Counted from the first letter of the stretch, positions 38,989 through 49,602 are shown. The stretch is DNA of 64,000 bases from Oceanobacillus halophilus (GCF_003628505.1 NZ_RBZP01000002.1:248001-312000); one strand, 5' to 3'. Notes: generated from the sequence alone by a model not told the origin. Translations and numbers: made by a program.

Positions 38989-40401
38989 TTATAAATTTCG
39001 CTTTGTCACCTTATTCCCATCGTACATGAAGATAATTTTCTTTCCTTCTATCACCGTTTCCATATGGACATTTCTTCCCCATAATTGATAGATGTATGGA
39101 AGGACATGCTCTAAATAATGGAGGTCCAGTTCAATTCCTTCATAGTTGTGCATGAGATACAGTTCTCCATTACGATTGTAATCCCCATTATCAACCGTAA
39201 TATAAGGGAATCCACCATTCACTCTCATCGACACGAGTTGATCTCTTACCTGTTCATAATCCTTTTGCGTAATGCGATAATCTCTTCCCTTTTTCTCAAA
39301 AAGGTACATATCTTCACGGTTTACAAGTTCTTTTGTTAAATAATTTCGTATAAAGGAGATATCCGATTCAATTTCTCTCACTTCAAAAATCTTTTTTCTT
39401 CCGCTTCCAGGTTCATAACCAAGTTCTTTCATTTCATCTGTTGGATTATCGTATCGTTTTTCAATATCCTCAAAGATCTTCAATCCTAAGTAATACGGAT
39501 TAATTTGTGTCTTAGATGGTTGCACTACACCAGCATTTAATTTGGAAAACTCAATTGTCTCTTCAGTGGTGAGATCCATTTCTCTTAAAATTCTCTGATG
39601 CCAATACGATGCCCATCCTTCATTCATGATTTTCGTTTCCAGCTGTGGCCAGAAGTAAAGCATCTCCTCTCGCATCATCGTTAATATGTCCCTTTGCCAA
39701 TCTTCTAGCTCGCGACTGTGCTCTTCAATAAATAATAGCAAATCTTTTTCCGGTACAGGTGGGAATTTCCGATTTTTCTTCCTGTTTATCGGTTTCTCTT
39801 TCTGCGGCTTCTTATCCAAATTCCATAGATCATCAAACTCTGTCTTTCTTACTACTTCCTCTTCTTCTAATTCCTCTTCCAATTCATCATAAGATAACTT
39901 AGATGAGACAATGGATGGATCAATATGTTCCTGGATAGATAAAACTGCATCTAAAAATTGTTCCACTTCTTCTTTTCCATACATCATTTCATAATCGGCA
40001 ATGCGCTCAGCAGTTGCCGTCATACTCTCAACCATATCCCGTCTTGTATTCGAGAAACGGACATTGTTTTTGAAAAAATCACAGTGTGCCAAGACATGCG
40101 CAATGATAAGTTTGTTTTGAATAAGTGAATTGGTATTGAGTAAAAATGCGTAACAAGGATCAGAATTAATAACCAGTTCATAAATCTGACTCAGCCCAAG
40201 ATCATATTGTAATTTCATGCGGTGAAACTGTTTCCCAAAACTCCAGTGTGAAAAACGCGTCGGCATCCCGTATGCACCAAATGTATAAATAATATCAGCA
40301 GGGCATATTTCGTAGCGCATCGGGTAAAAATCGAGTCCAAAATCAGACGCAATTTCTGTGATTTCCTCAATCGCGTAAGTAAGCTCCTTTGTCATCGTCA
40401 A
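38989..40401 (-). CDS. spoVR: Stage V sporulation protein R
   Basis: A 470-residue SpoVR/YcgB-family protein involved in spore cortex formation in B. subtilis. It shows the conserved [28 protein letters not shown] (about 21-48) and the [12 protein letters not shown] and [12 protein letters not shown] segments, whose His and Glu residues look like a metalloprotein site. I choose a TTG start at 40401, 7 bp after GGAGGGG; the next ATG (40395) is also possible. No promoter with YhbH is shared, because an opposite gene separates them. The family's biochemical activity is unknown. Confidence 0.94.
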   Translation of the reverse strand: MTMTKELTYAIEEITEIASDFGLDFYPMRYEICPADIIYTFGAYGMPTRFSHWSFGKQFHRMKLQYDLGLSQIYELVINSDPCYAFLLNTNSLIQNKLIIAHVLAHCDFFKNNVRFSNTRRDMVESMTATAERIADYEMMYGKEEVEQFLDAVLSIQEHIDPSIVSSKLSYDELEEELEEEEVVRKTEFDDLWNLDKKPQKEKPINRKKNRKFPPVPEKDLLLFIEEHSRELEDWQRDILTMMREEMLYFWPQLETKIMNEGWASYWHQRILREMDLTTEETIEFSKLNAGVVQPSKTQINPYYLGLKIFEDIEKRYDNPTDEMKELGYEPGSGRKKIFEVREIESDISFIRNYLTKELVNREDMYLFEKKGRDYRITQKDYEQVRDQLVSMRVNGGFPYITVDNGDYNRNGELYLMHNYEGIELDLHYLEHVLPYIYQLWGRNVHMETVIEGKKIIFMYDGNKVTKRNL

Positions 40402-40530
40402 GAATGATCCCCTCCAAAATCGCTTTATATATTTTATGATACAAGTCATGAATAATGAACCTCGAAAACATATTTATATCTGTATGATTTTCTAACAACA
40501 AGGAAACTTTAAGTACAGGAGGGATATTAC

Positions 40531-40881
40531 ATGGACCAGCATTTTTTATCAGTAGAAGAATTCAATGAATTAATTAGACATTGGAACGGACGAAAGATTA
40601 AAATCGTCAAACATGAATTAGATGATTTTGATGAAACCCTTATGGATTTAAGTGCCATTTCCTATTCCAAAGACACAAGAAGAATCGATGATTATGAGCC
40701 AATGTATTCCTTAAATCTAAATGGAAGTGGTGTCATTGAAACGACAATGAATAATTATCAGTCCCTTCCATCCGAACTATATGAAATTCCACTAGAAGAT
40801 TCTGCTCTTTACGAATTTGATGGTTCTCGATTTATCGTTAGTACATCCAGAGGAGTTTATACGATAGAAGTTGTGCAATGA
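40531..40881 (+). CDS. Uncharacterised 116-residue protein
   Basis: Starts with ATG behind AGGAGG. The protein is acidic and soluble, begins SVEEFNELIRHWNGRKIKIVKHELDDFDETLMDLS, and looks mixed alpha/beta; no motif is recognised. It lies on the plus strand between spoVR and yhbH, both on the minus strand, and ends at its own hairpin. Its position inside a sporulation gene set is the only hint of a role. Confidence 0.7.
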   Translation: MDQHFLSVEEFNELIRHWNGRKIKIVKHELDDFDETLMDLSAISYSKDTRRIDDYEPMYSLNLNGSGVIETTMNNYQSLPSELYEIPLEDSALYEFDGSRFIVSTSRGVYTIEVVQ

Positions 40882-40883
40882 TA

Positions 40884-40914
40884 GGAAATCGGCTTTAGTT
40901 AGGCCGATTTCCTT
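40884..40914 (+). terminator. Hairpin after the 116-residue ORF
   Basis: GGAAATCGGC pairs with GCCGATTTCC around TTTAGTTAG. The T run after it is short. Confidence 0.7.
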
Positions 40915-41035
40915 AGATCCGAGTAGTGGTTATTATGGATTATTTGCTGCTGATTCTTGATGATTCCTGCACATTCCTTGAATAGCACTTATTTAGAAAA
41001 TCTCGTCATATCAACGTTACATTCCCCACAACAAC

Positions 41036-41069
41036 CAAAACAAAACTTCCCCAAATTTCAGGGGAAGTT
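41036..41069 (-). terminator. Terminator of yhbH
   Basis: On the minus strand AACTTCCCC pairs with GGGGAAGTT, followed by TTGTTTTGG, 12 bp after the stop. Confidence 0.8.
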
Positions 41070-41080
41070 CCAAAAACAAC

Positions 41081-42247
41081 TTAGACTGCTGCCTCTTCTT
41101 TTACAAAGAACGTTTTCATCGCATGATATACATCACGTTTTTCTTTTAAAATATAATGCCTGAACTTTGGATCTTCAATCGTTCGGTAGGCATTCATCAA
41201 TGTGGAATAACGGTTATAACCATTGACTTCACCGTAGCCAAAGATTGCAGAGACATCCATTATTTCATTCACCAAATCAATACATTTTGCATTATCAGAC
41301 GTAATATTTTCTCCATCGGAAAAATGGAATGGATAAATGTTATAACGGGAAGGATTATATTTATCTTCAATAAGTTCTAATGCTTTCCTATAGGCGGATG
41401 AACAGATTGTTCCCCCACTTTCACCTTTGTTAAAGAAATCGTCTTCTGAAACAACCTTTGCCTCGGTATGGTGGGCAATAAACTCAATTTCGACCGATTC
41501 GTATTTTGTACGTAAGAACCGCGTCATCCAGAAGAAAAAACTTCTAGCCATATATTTTTCAAATGTCCCCATCGACGCACTGGTATCCATCATTGCTAGG
41601 ACAACCGCTTTTGATTCCGGTTTTATTACTTCATTCCAAGTCTTAAACCGTAAATCATCATTGTAAATTGGCGCAATCGATGTTTTTCCTTCTCTTGCAT
41701 TTCGTTTTAATGCAGTTAAAATGGTTCGTTTCTTATCAATATTACCCATTAGTCCTTTTTTACGAACATCATTAAATTCAATATCTTCTACAACAATCTC
41801 ATCCTGTTCTTTTTGCTGTAGATTTGGCAGCTCAAGGTCTTTAAAAAGAGCTTCCTCTACTTCTTCAATAGACACCTCTGCTTCATAGTAATCGGAACCT
41901 GGCTGATCACCAGCCTTTTTGCCTTGGCCTTTTCCTGCCTGGTCACCTTTACCTGGTTCCCTTGCAATCACATCGCCTACTTGACTATCACCATCGCCTT
42001 GGCCAACATGCTTATTTTTATTATAGTTGTAGCGAATCTTATACTCATCAAGAGAGCGAATAGGTATTTTGACTACTTCACGGCCATTTGACATAATAAT
42101 GCTTTCTTCTGTAATTAAATCTGGTAAATTATTTTTGATCGCATCCTTCACTTTATCAATATGACGTTGTTGATCCTGATAGCCCTTACGATGGAGAGAC
42201 CAGTCTTCCTGAGAGACAACAAAGTTCGTTTTGCGTTTATCCGACAA
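41081..42247 (-). CDS. yhbH: Sporulation protein YhbH (DUF444, von Willebrand A-like)
   Basis: A 388-residue protein. It has a conserved N-terminal [25 protein letters not shown] block, a low-complexity Gly/Lys/Gln-rich linker (about 82-118), and a vWA-like domain with the MIDAS motif DTSAS at 221-225. TTG start at 42247 behind AAAGGAGAGGG. It belongs to the YeaH/YhbH family, always found with PrkA (YeaG) and SpoVR (YcgB). In B. subtilis it is expressed early in sporulation under sigma-E. It lies 263 bp downstream of prkA, with a terminator between, so it has its own promoter. Confidence 0.94.
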   Translation of the reverse strand: MSDKRKTNFVVSQEDWSLHRKGYQDQQRHIDKVKDAIKNNLPDLITEESIIMSNGREVVKIPIRSLDEYKIRYNYNKNKHVGQGDGDSQVGDVIAREPGKGDQAGKGQGKKAGDQPGSDYYEAEVSIEEVEEALFKDLELPNLQQKEQDEIVVEDIEFNDVRKKGLMGNIDKKRTILTALKRNAREGKTSIAPIYNDDLRFKTWNEVIKPESKAVVLAMMDTSASMGTFEKYMARSFFFWMTRFLRTKYESVEIEFIAHHTEAKVVSEDDFFNKGESGGTICSSAYRKALELIEDKYNPSRYNIYPFHFSDGENITSDNAKCIDLVNEIMDVSAIFGYGEVNGYNRYSTLMNAYRTIEDPKFRHYILKEKRDVYHAMKTFFVKEEAAV

Positions 42248-42431
42248 TACGACCCTCTCCTTTTATTTGAATTTTCTGTATTTTTCTCTTAAATAGAGTT
42301 TTTAAAAGTAACTAGATTACTTTATTTATCATATGCAAGTTAAAATAAGTTATTGCTATTTTTTTAAAATATAGACACTAAAAAAGTGCAATAGCCCTTA
42401 ATTGGACAAAAATTCTTAGACCTGATTAAGG

Positions 42432-42472
42432 AAAAAAACAAGACTAATCTTTCCCATTAGTCTTGTTTTTTT
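42432..42472. terminator. Bidirectional terminator after prkA
   Basis: AAAAACAAGACTAAT pairs with ATTAGTCTTGTTTTT; A and T tracts on both sides. Confidence 0.9.
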
Positions 42473-42510
42473 ATAAACCTGTGCTACTTTTCCTTTTTTT
42501 CTATCTAACT

Positions 42511-44406
42511 CTATCGATTTAGCAAGCTACCTACATAGCGCAGTAAGTCATTTGCAGAGGTAGAATTATACCCATATTCATCAATTAATCGTGCAATCAC
42601 CTCATTAACCTTCTTGAGCTGTGATTCATCTGGTGTTTTCGAGGACGTAGTAATTTTCACTACATCTTTTAGATCAGCAAACAGTTTCTTCTGAATTGCT
42701 TCACGCAAACGCTCGTGTGAATTATAATCAAAGCGCTTGCCTTTACGGGCAAATGCAGACAGACGAATGAGAATTTCTTCACGGAATGCTTTCTTTGCAT
42801 TTTCTGAAATTCCAATTTGCTCCTCAATAGACCGCATGAGTTTTTCATCTGGATTCATTTCTTCTCCAGTAAGTGGATCTCTCAGTTTATTATGATTACA
42901 GTATGCTTCTACGTTATCCAGATAATTATCCATTAACGTCTTCGCTGATTCTTCATAAGAATAAACAAATGCTTTTTGTACTTCTTTCTTCGCAATTTCA
43001 TCATATTCTTTTCTAGCGATAGCAATATAATTCATATATTTCTCTTTATCTTCTTTAGAAATGGATGGATGTGCATCAAGCCCATCTTTTAGCGAACGCA
43101 GCACATCAAGCGCATTAATGGATGGAACCTCTTTCCTAATAATAGTTGAAGAAATACGATTGATAACATAACGAGGATCAATCCCATCCATTCCTTCATC
43201 TGAATATTCTTTCCGTAATTCATCCACATCAATGTCGTTAAATCCTTCGACACTTTCTCCATTATACAACCGCAATTTCTTCAATAAATCTATTCCTTGT
43301 TTCTTCGATTCTTTTAATCTTGTTAATACAGAAAAGATAGCAGCTACTCTTAAGGCATGTGGCGCAACATGTACATGAGACATGTCACTTGTCTTAATCA
43401 TCTTTTCATAAATCTTCTCTTCCTCATCTACCCGTAAATTATACGGGATTGGCATGACAATAATCCGTGAATGTAAGGCTTCATTCTTTTTATTGGCAAT
43501 AAACGACCGATATTCTGCCTCGTTAGTGTGCGCTACGATGAGTTCATCAGCGCTTATGAGGGCGAATCTTCCAGCCTTAAAGTTCCCTTCCTGGGTAAGC
43601 GATAATAAATGCCATAAGAATTTTTCATCGGACTTTAATATTTCCTGGAATTCCATCATCCCACGGTTTGCCTTATTTAACTCTCCGTCAAAGCGATATG
43701 CCCTTGGGTCTGATTCTGAGCCGTACTCCGCTATCGTAGAAAAGTCAATACTTCCTGTAAGATCGGCTATGTCCTGTGATTTTGGATCAGACGGGCTAAA
43801 AGTTCCAATTCCCACACGCTTATCTTCCGAGAAAAAGATACGTTCCACCATCACCTCTTCAATTCGGCCACCATACTCTTTTTCCAGACGCATCGTATTA
43901 AGAGGAGACAAACTACCTTCAATCCGTATACCATATTCTTCCTGAAATTCATCTCGTAAATGATGAGGAATTAAATGAAGCGGATCCTCATGCATAGGGC
44001 AACCTTTTATTGCATATACTGCACCAGCATCTGTTCTCGAATATTGTTCCATCCCTCTTTTTAACATGCTTACAATAGTAGATTTCCCACCACTAACTGG
44101 ACCCATTAATAACAAAATTCGTTTCCTTACATCCAGTCTTTTGGCAGCTGGATGGAAATATTCTTCTACTAATCTTTCCAAAGCCTCTTCTAAGCCATAG
44201 ATTTCTTTATCAAAAAATTTATATACTTTTCTTCCATCAACTTCTTCAATCCCGGCATCTTTTATCATGTTATACACACGTGAATGAGCTGGCTGAGCGA
44301 CTTCTGGTCTTTCCCTTAAAATTTCTAAGTATTCTGCAAAGGTGCCTTCCCATCTTAAGTTCTCTTCGTTTTCTCGGTAGCTCCTCACCTTACCTAGAAT
44401 ATCCAT
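42511..44406 (-). CDS. prkA: PrkA/YeaG AAA-type protein kinase
   Basis: A 631-residue protein with an N-terminal AAA domain (Walker A GPVSGGKST at 102-110) and a C-terminal PrkA kinase-like domain (about 380-631). It carries the family sequences GCPMHEDPLHLIP near 137 and NRGMMEFQEILK near 245. ATG behind GGAGGGG. In B. subtilis PrkA acts during sporulation; both kinase and AAA-protease roles have been reported. Its length matches the family. Confidence 0.95.
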   Translation of the reverse strand: MDILGKVRSYRENEENLRWEGTFAEYLEILRERPEVAQPAHSRVYNMIKDAGIEEVDGRKVYKFFDKEIYGLEEALERLVEEYFHPAAKRLDVRKRILLLMGPVSGGKSTIVSMLKRGMEQYSRTDAGAVYAIKGCPMHEDPLHLIPHHLRDEFQEEYGIRIEGSLSPLNTMRLEKEYGGRIEEVMVERIFFSEDKRVGIGTFSPSDPKSQDIADLTGSIDFSTIAEYGSESDPRAYRFDGELNKANRGMMEFQEILKSDEKFLWHLLSLTQEGNFKAGRFALISADELIVAHTNEAEYRSFIANKKNEALHSRIIVMPIPYNLRVDEEEKIYEKMIKTSDMSHVHVAPHALRVAAIFSVLTRLKESKKQGIDLLKKLRLYNGESVEGFNDIDVDELRKEYSDEGMDGIDPRYVINRISSTIIRKEVPSINALDVLRSLKDGLDAHPSISKEDKEKYMNYIAIARKEYDEIAKKEVQKAFVYSYEESAKTLMDNYLDNVEAYCNHNKLRDPLTGEEMNPDEKLMRSIEEQIGISENAKKAFREEILIRLSAFARKGKRFDYNSHERLREAIQKKLFADLKDVVKITTSSKTPDESQLKKVNEVIARLIDEYGYNSTSANDLLRYVGSLLNR

Positions 44407-44610
44407 CTATATACCCCTCCATTATTACTGCGGTTTCTAAAGCATATGCAGGCATATCCTATATCATTCATAGCAAGTTCAAATTTCTTCGTGCGAAAAA
44501 CAGAAAAGGGAACCATTCACCATTCTTCTCCCCTAATTATTATTACCTGGGAAATATTTGCTAGATTTAGTTGAATTTTGTCTGTTGTTGAGGCCTATAC
44601 TACGATTGAT

Positions 44611-44639
44611 GTGACAGTGAATTTTGCAGCTGTTATAGT
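44611..44639 (+). promoter_or_regulatory. Sigma-A promoter of ppx-ppk
   Basis: GTGACA (44611-44616), a 17-bp spacer, then TATAGT (44634-44639), each one mismatch from consensus. It leaves a 115-bp leader in which I saw no clear structure. The 348-bp gap to prkA contains nothing else that I can name. Confidence 0.6.
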
Positions 44640-44754
44640 GAGGGTAAGTTGTTTGTCAAAATGAAATTCTTTCGAAACATTAGGTTTGTTGGTTTTCTAA
44701 ATATGCACGAATTCCAATTTCGGTTGTATAACAAACATTACAAGAGGTGATTTC

Positions 44755-46287
44755 ATGCAAAAGAATTATTATGCAGTTATAGATATAGGGTCTAATACGA
44801 TGCGTTTAGTTATTTATTCTCAAGTTAACTCCGGACGGCTTCATGAAGTGGAGAATGTGAAGTCGGTTGCCAGGTTACGCAATTCACTTGATGAGAAAAG
44901 CTTCTTAACGGAAGCTGGTATTAGCAAAATGATTACTACCCTTAGAAGTTTTAAAGAAGTAGTAAAAACCTACTCTTTAACAGACTTAATTTGTGTGGCA
45001 ACTGCTACTATACGGCAAGCAAAGAATCAAAAGACCATTCAACAGAGAGTAAAAGAACAAATTGGCTGGGATATGCGAGTATTATCTGAAAAAGAAGAAG
45101 CCTTTTATGGATACTTATCCGTCGTAAACTCCACTTCACTAACCGAAGGAATAACGGTAGATATTGGTGGTGGGAGTACAGAAGTCACTTATTTCAAAGA
45201 CCGCATACTCTTGGAGTCACATAGTTTTCCCTTTGGTGCCTTAACGTTACAGAAATTTTTTAGCGAGAGTAAATCCAATGAACAGGCTGTTACAAGATTA
45301 AGACATTTTTTGTTGGAACAATTCCATAGCCTTGGGTGGTTAAAAGGCAAACAGGTTCCATTAATCGGCATAGGCGGTAGTGCCAGGAATCTAGCTCAAA
45401 TTGATCAAAGTATTAGAAAATATCCACTCGCCGGATTGCACCAATATAAAATGAACGATAGTGATATTGCAAAAGTCTTAAATCTTTTAGTTCCGATGAA
45501 GAAGGAAGAATTAGAAAAGGTGGAAGGATTATCGAGTGATCGTACGGATACCATTGTTCCGGCAATTGCTGTTTTTCACAGTTTATACGACATGATTGAT
45601 GCCAAAGGCTTTATCCTAAGCAGAAAAGGGCTAAGAGACGGTGTCTTCTACGAGAGGCTAACACGGGATTTAAAATACAATCTATACCCAAATGTATTAC
45701 AAGACAGCATTCAGGAGTTAGTTCATGAATATACTCTAAATATAGAACAAATACAGCATATCCAATTATTAACACGTAAATTTTTTGTTGGATTAAAAGA
45801 AAAAGGGATAGGTTCACTGACACAAGATGATTGGGCAATGCTTGAACGTGCATGTTTTGTATACAATTTAGGCGAATACATTGATTCAGAATCGAGTGCA
45901 CAGCATACCTTTTACTTGCTTGCCAACCGAACAATTGATGGGCTTATGCATATTGACCGTCTAAAGCTTGCACTTATTGCTTCATATAAGAACAAAACTG
46001 TTTTCAAACAATTTATTTCTCCGTTTAAAAACTGGTTTTTAAAGGAAGAAAGAAAGAAGTTAGGATTATTAGGTGCCATGATAAAATTTACATATTGTTT
46101 GGATGCTACAAAAAGGCAGGTTGTACAGGATGTGGATATTACCTTTAACGGAGAAACCATTCAGATGAAAATTTATGGTAACAAAGACTACAAACCGGAG
46201 GAATATCAAACTAAGAAACAAAAAAGACATCTAGAAAAGGCGCTTCATCAAACGATTGAACTAGAATTCCTGGATGTGCCAAACTAA
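44755..46287 (+). CDS. ppx: Exopolyphosphatase, Ppx/GppA family
   Basis: A 510-residue ASKHA-fold hydrolase releasing phosphate from polyphosphate chains (or pppGpp in GppA). N-terminal AVIDIGSNTMRLVIY (6-20), the second phosphate loop VDIGGGSTEVTYF near 138-150, and a C-terminal HD-like helical domain (about 320-510), the longer two-domain architecture. The ATG is behind AGAGGTG. It lies 115 bp before ppk on the same strand. Confidence 0.93.
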   Translation: MQKNYYAVIDIGSNTMRLVIYSQVNSGRLHEVENVKSVARLRNSLDEKSFLTEAGISKMITTLRSFKEVVKTYSLTDLICVATATIRQAKNQKTIQQRVKEQIGWDMRVLSEKEEAFYGYLSVVNSTSLTEGITVDIGGGSTEVTYFKDRILLESHSFPFGALTLQKFFSESKSNEQAVTRLRHFLLEQFHSLGWLKGKQVPLIGIGGSARNLAQIDQSIRKYPLAGLHQYKMNDSDIAKVLNLLVPMKKEELEKVEGLSSDRTDTIVPAIAVFHSLYDMIDAKGFILSRKGLRDGVFYERLTRDLKYNLYPNVLQDSIQELVHEYTLNIEQIQHIQLLTRKFFVGLKEKGIGSLTQDDWAMLERACFVYNLGEYIDSESSAQHTFYLLANRTIDGLMHIDRLKLALIASYKNKTVFKQFISPFKNWFLKEERKKLGLLGAMIKFTYCLDATKRQVVQDVDITFNGETIQMKIYGNKDYKPEEYQTKKQKRHLEKALHQTIELEFLDVPN

Positions 46288-46402
46288 AATCTTCTCATTT
46301 TAATAAGAAGGTGTCTCTCGTCTTTTTCTGTATGCAAGGAACGTTTACAAACATTTTAGTCCTTATTTTATTTTTCATTCTTAACAAGTAAGGGGGAAGA
46401 AA

Positions 46403-48499
46403 ATGGAAAACATTGCTAACGGAGTGAATTTAGACAATCCACTGTTTTACAACAACCGTGAGCTTAGTTGGTTAGCATTTAATAAACGGGTACTTGATGA
46501 AGCGTTCGATACAAAGAATCCCTTATTGGAACGCTTCAAATTTATCGCAATTTGTTCTTCTAATTTGGATGAATTCTTTATGGTCAGGGTTGCAGGGTTA
46601 AAAGACCAGGTAAAAGCAGACTTTAATAAACCGGAAAATAAAGCAGGACTAACACCCAAACAGCAATTAAAAGCTATTGCCGATCAAAATCATATTTTAG
46701 TACAACAACAATACAAAGGATATCAAAGCTTAGTAGACATATTAGATCAACAAGAAAATATTTCCCTTGTTTCTATGGATGATTTATCTTCAGAAGAAAA
46801 AACAAATCTTGAAACCTTTTTTGATGAACAAATTTTTCCTGTTTTAACACCACTCGCTATCGATGCCTATCACCCCTTCCCCATGCTGATGAATAAATCA
46901 ATTAACTTAGGTATTGTATTGGAAGACACTGTTGATATGGAAAATAAAAAGAAAAATGCCATTGTTCAAGTACCAGCATTATTAGATCGATATGTTCAAG
47001 TTGGTCAGTCAAATCGATATATTTTATTAGAAGATATTATTTCTCATTACCTATATAAATTATTTAAAGGTTATCACGTAAAATCTATTACTGAATTTCG
47101 CATTACCCGCAATGCAGATATGACAATTCATGAAGAAGGTGCAAGGGATTTATTAAAAGAGATTGAAAAGGAGCTGAAGAAACGCAAATGGGGTGCAGCC
47201 GTTCGTTTAGAAGTTCGTGAAGGAAAATATGATAAAGAAGTTGTCCGCTTTCTGTTGAGAGTGCTGGAAATTCATGAGAATGATTTATACATTGTAGATG
47301 GTCCATTAGATTTAACCTTCCTATTTGGCTTTTGTAAAGAAGTACAGTCAGATAAGGAGCACTTAGTTTATCAAGCCATGATTCCACAACACCCACAGGA
47401 CATTGGATTGGATGAAAATATTTTTGAGGCCGCTAAAAAACGTGATATCCTCCTTCATCATCCTTATGAATCCTTTGAACCTGTTGCGGAAATGATTACA
47501 GAAGCTGCAGAAGACACAGACGTCCTTGCCATCAAACAAACACTGTACCGGGTTAGCGGATATTCTCCAATTATTCAGGGGTTAAAACAAGCTGCCGAAA
47601 ATGGGAAACAGGTAACTGTCTTAGTAGAATTAAAAGCAAGATTTGATGAGGAAAAAAATGTCCAGTGGGCAAAGGAACTAGAAAAAGTTGGCTGCCATGT
47701 CATTTATGGAATGAATTTTCTCAAAACACACAGTAAAATCACACTTATTGTTAGGAAACGCAAGAAGAAAATTGAGCGTTTTGTCCATTTAGGAACTGGT
47801 AATTATAATGATAAAACCGCAGAGACCTACACAGATATGGGACTTATTACAACGAAACGGAAATTTGGGATTGATGCCACGAACTTTTTCAATTATATAA
47901 GCGGTTTCACTGAAAGGCCAGATTTCCATCATATTTCCATGGCACCCTTTGAGATAAGAAGAGATTTCATCCGCTATGTTAATGAAGAGATTTCTTTTCA
48001 TAAGCAAAAAGGAAATGGACATATCATTGCAAAAATGAACTCCTTAACAGATAAAGAAATTATCAAGAAATTTTATGAAGCCTCCCAAGCAGGGGTTAAA
48101 ATTGACTTAATTGTTCGCGGAATTTGTTGTCTCAAGCCAGGTATTCCCCGTGTCAGTGAAAATATCCGTGTCCGCAGTATTGTCGGGCGATTCCTGGAAC
48201 ATAGTCGCATTTATTATTTTCACAGCAATGGAGATGAGCGCATTTTCCTCTCATCCGCTGACTTAATGACACGAAATATGGCCAAACGGGTGGAATTACT
48301 TTTTCCTATTTATGAAAAAAATATAAAAGAGCGAATCAAAGAAATATTATCGATCACCCTACACGATAATGTGAAAGCAAGAGAACAAAAAGAGGATGGA
48401 ACCTACCATTATGTACGTGCAAAACAGGATGAACCCATCATTGACAGTCAAATGATGTTGTACGAAATGGCTTATAATGTGTTGGAAGATGAAGAATGA
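46403..48499 (+). CDS. ppk: Polyphosphate kinase 1
   Basis: A 698-residue PPK1. The N domain starts NNRELSWLAFNKRVLDEA, the head domain follows, and the two phospholipase D-like C-terminal domains carry the catalytic histidines: His 443 (KTHSKITLIVRK, the phosphorylated one by analogy with E. coli His435) and His 462 (VHLGTGNYND). It makes polyphosphate from ATP. ATG behind AAGGGGG. It is transcribed after ppx and ends at a strong terminator. Confidence 0.96.
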   Translation: MENIANGVNLDNPLFYNNRELSWLAFNKRVLDEAFDTKNPLLERFKFIAICSSNLDEFFMVRVAGLKDQVKADFNKPENKAGLTPKQQLKAIADQNHILVQQQYKGYQSLVDILDQQENISLVSMDDLSSEEKTNLETFFDEQIFPVLTPLAIDAYHPFPMLMNKSINLGIVLEDTVDMENKKKNAIVQVPALLDRYVQVGQSNRYILLEDIISHYLYKLFKGYHVKSITEFRITRNADMTIHEEGARDLLKEIEKELKKRKWGAAVRLEVREGKYDKEVVRFLLRVLEIHENDLYIVDGPLDLTFLFGFCKEVQSDKEHLVYQAMIPQHPQDIGLDENIFEAAKKRDILLHHPYESFEPVAEMITEAAEDTDVLAIKQTLYRVSGYSPIIQGLKQAAENGKQVTVLVELKARFDEEKNVQWAKELEKVGCHVIYGMNFLKTHSKITLIVRKRKKKIERFVHLGTGNYNDKTAETYTDMGLITTKRKFGIDATNFFNYISGFTERPDFHHISMAPFEIRRDFIRYVNEEISFHKQKGNGHIIAKMNSLTDKEIIKKFYEASQAGVKIDLIVRGICCLKPGIPRVSENIRVRSIVGRFLEHSRIYYFHSNGDERIFLSSADLMTRNMAKRVELLFPIYEKNIKERIKEILSITLHDNVKAREQKEDGTYHYVRAKQDEPIIDSQMMLYEMAYNVLEDEE

Positions 48500-48520
48500 A
48501 AGTTCAATTACATGTTCGTG

Positions 48521-48557
48521 TAAAAAATGACGTATGAAAACATGCGTCATTTTTTCC
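48521..48557. terminator. Terminator of ppx-ppk, bidirectional
   Basis: AAAAAATGACG(T) pairs with (G)CGTCATTTTTT around ATGAAAACA. The A and T tracts serve both strands, including the gene at 48568. Confidence 0.9.
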
Positions 48558-48567
48558 GTTACTAAAT

Positions 48568-48855
48568 CTATAAAGAACCTAGAACCAATGGTAAAATCAA
48601 TAATACTACAGAACTCACTAATAAGATTACAGTTATAGTTTTAGGAAGTTTCGCTTTGCCTTTATACCACCCGGAAAATTGTAGCTTATTCCTATACAAT
48701 ACAAAAAGAAGTAAAAAAATAGCTACTGCACCTAGCCAAGAATAAGTTTCCGTTGCTTCATAGATCCTATAAATATATTCTATAGCTGCCCATCCCAATG
48801 CGCTGAGGATACCGAAAATAATGATGATCCGCAGTAATTCTAATAAAACTCTCAC
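48568..48855 (-). CDS. Small membrane protein with three helices, unknown function
   Basis: A 95-residue protein if started at the GTG at 48855, which is 5 bp after GGGAG; an in-frame ATG at 48870 lies within the ribosome-site region. Hydrophobic segments at about 2-24, 38-55 and 70-92 are separated by short charged loops, of which FSGWYKGKAKLPKT is basic. No family recognised. Monocistronic; convergent with ppk across a shared terminator. Confidence 0.65.
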   Translation of the reverse strand: MRVLLELLRIIIIFGILSALGWAAIEYIYRIYEATETYSWLGAVAIFLLLFVLYRNKLQFSGWYKGKAKLPKTITVILLVSSVVLLILPLVLGSL

Positions 48856-48924
48856 TCCTACTCCCACCATTCTGTATCATGTTATCTTGTTCTTCACCAA
48901 TCATATCATTAGCTAAATGCACAG

Positions 48925-48962
48925 CAAAAAGGAACCCTTGCAACTCTATGCTAGGTTCCTTG
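48925..48962 (-). terminator. Terminator of the HesB-like gene
   Basis: On the minus strand AAGGAACC pairs with GGTTCCTT, then TTTGC. It begins 4 bp after the stop codon. Confidence 0.82.
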
Positions 48963-48966
48963 TCTA

Positions 48967-49266
48967 TTAGTGATGATGTCCACCTTTTGAAGGGTTCGTG
49001 ATAACAAATCCTTCATCATTTACATGGAAATATTGAATCCAGATTCCGTCTAGAAATTCTTCACGTGAGTCAAGAAGGATATCGATATCCTTATCTGTTT
49101 TGACAATTTCATCATGTTCTTGTGGAGTATCATAGGAAATTCCATAATGCGCATGATCCCCATGCATATGCGAAATGTAGATACGAATCATTTTTCCCTG
49201 TGCTTCATCTGTTTCCAGCATCTTTTTCAATTGCTTAGCTGCATTGCGATTAATTTTTACTTTCAT
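48967..49266 (-). CDS. HesB/IscA-like protein (YneR type)
   Basis: A 99-residue protein of the iron-sulfur biogenesis HesB-like fold. ATG at 49266 behind GGAGAT. It starts MKVKINRNAAKQLKKML and has YGISYDTPQEHDEIV and GFVITNP. Unlike true IscA/SufA it has no cysteines at the C-terminus; instead it ends in GGHHH. It therefore belongs to the YneR branch, which is not shown to carry a cluster. The His tail could bind metal (inference). Confidence 0.8.
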   Translation of the reverse strand: MKVKINRNAAKQLKKMLETDEAQGKMIRIYISHMHGDHAHYGISYDTPQEHDEIVKTDKDIDILLDSREEFLDGIWIQYFHVNDEGFVITNPSKGGHHH

Positions 49267-49380
49267 TTTTTCTATCTCCAATCAAGTAAGTCTGTTATTT
49301 ATTATGGCATAAATGTAGATAGAATGTCATCTAATGAAAACTGCTCTGCTCTTAATATTTTCAGTTTTAGCGTATACACG

Positions 49381-49602
49381 GTCCGGAAATATATTCCGTT
49401 TATTAGTGCATAGTTTTTCTCATGAAATGCTGCTCGGCGCAAGGGTCAAAGAAGCTTAATCAAAGTAGTTCCCTCGCTACGGGGCCTTTGGAAAGGTGCA
49501 TTTCCCGCAGGACAAGGAAGGCTACGTCAGCAAAGCATCGCACGGAGAAAATGTGGTCTTTCATTTTCGAGGAGTCTCCGTATTCTGCCTCCCTCTGTTA
49601 AG
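49381..49602 (-). repeat. Dispersed repeat element, copy A4 (inverted member of pair 4)
   Basis: GGAAATATATTCC at the left, then GCATTTCCCGCAGGACAAGG, AGCATCGCACGG and GAGGAGTCTCCGTATTCTG at the right. The left third carries extra sequence (GCAAGGGTCAAAGAAGC). Confidence 0.7.
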
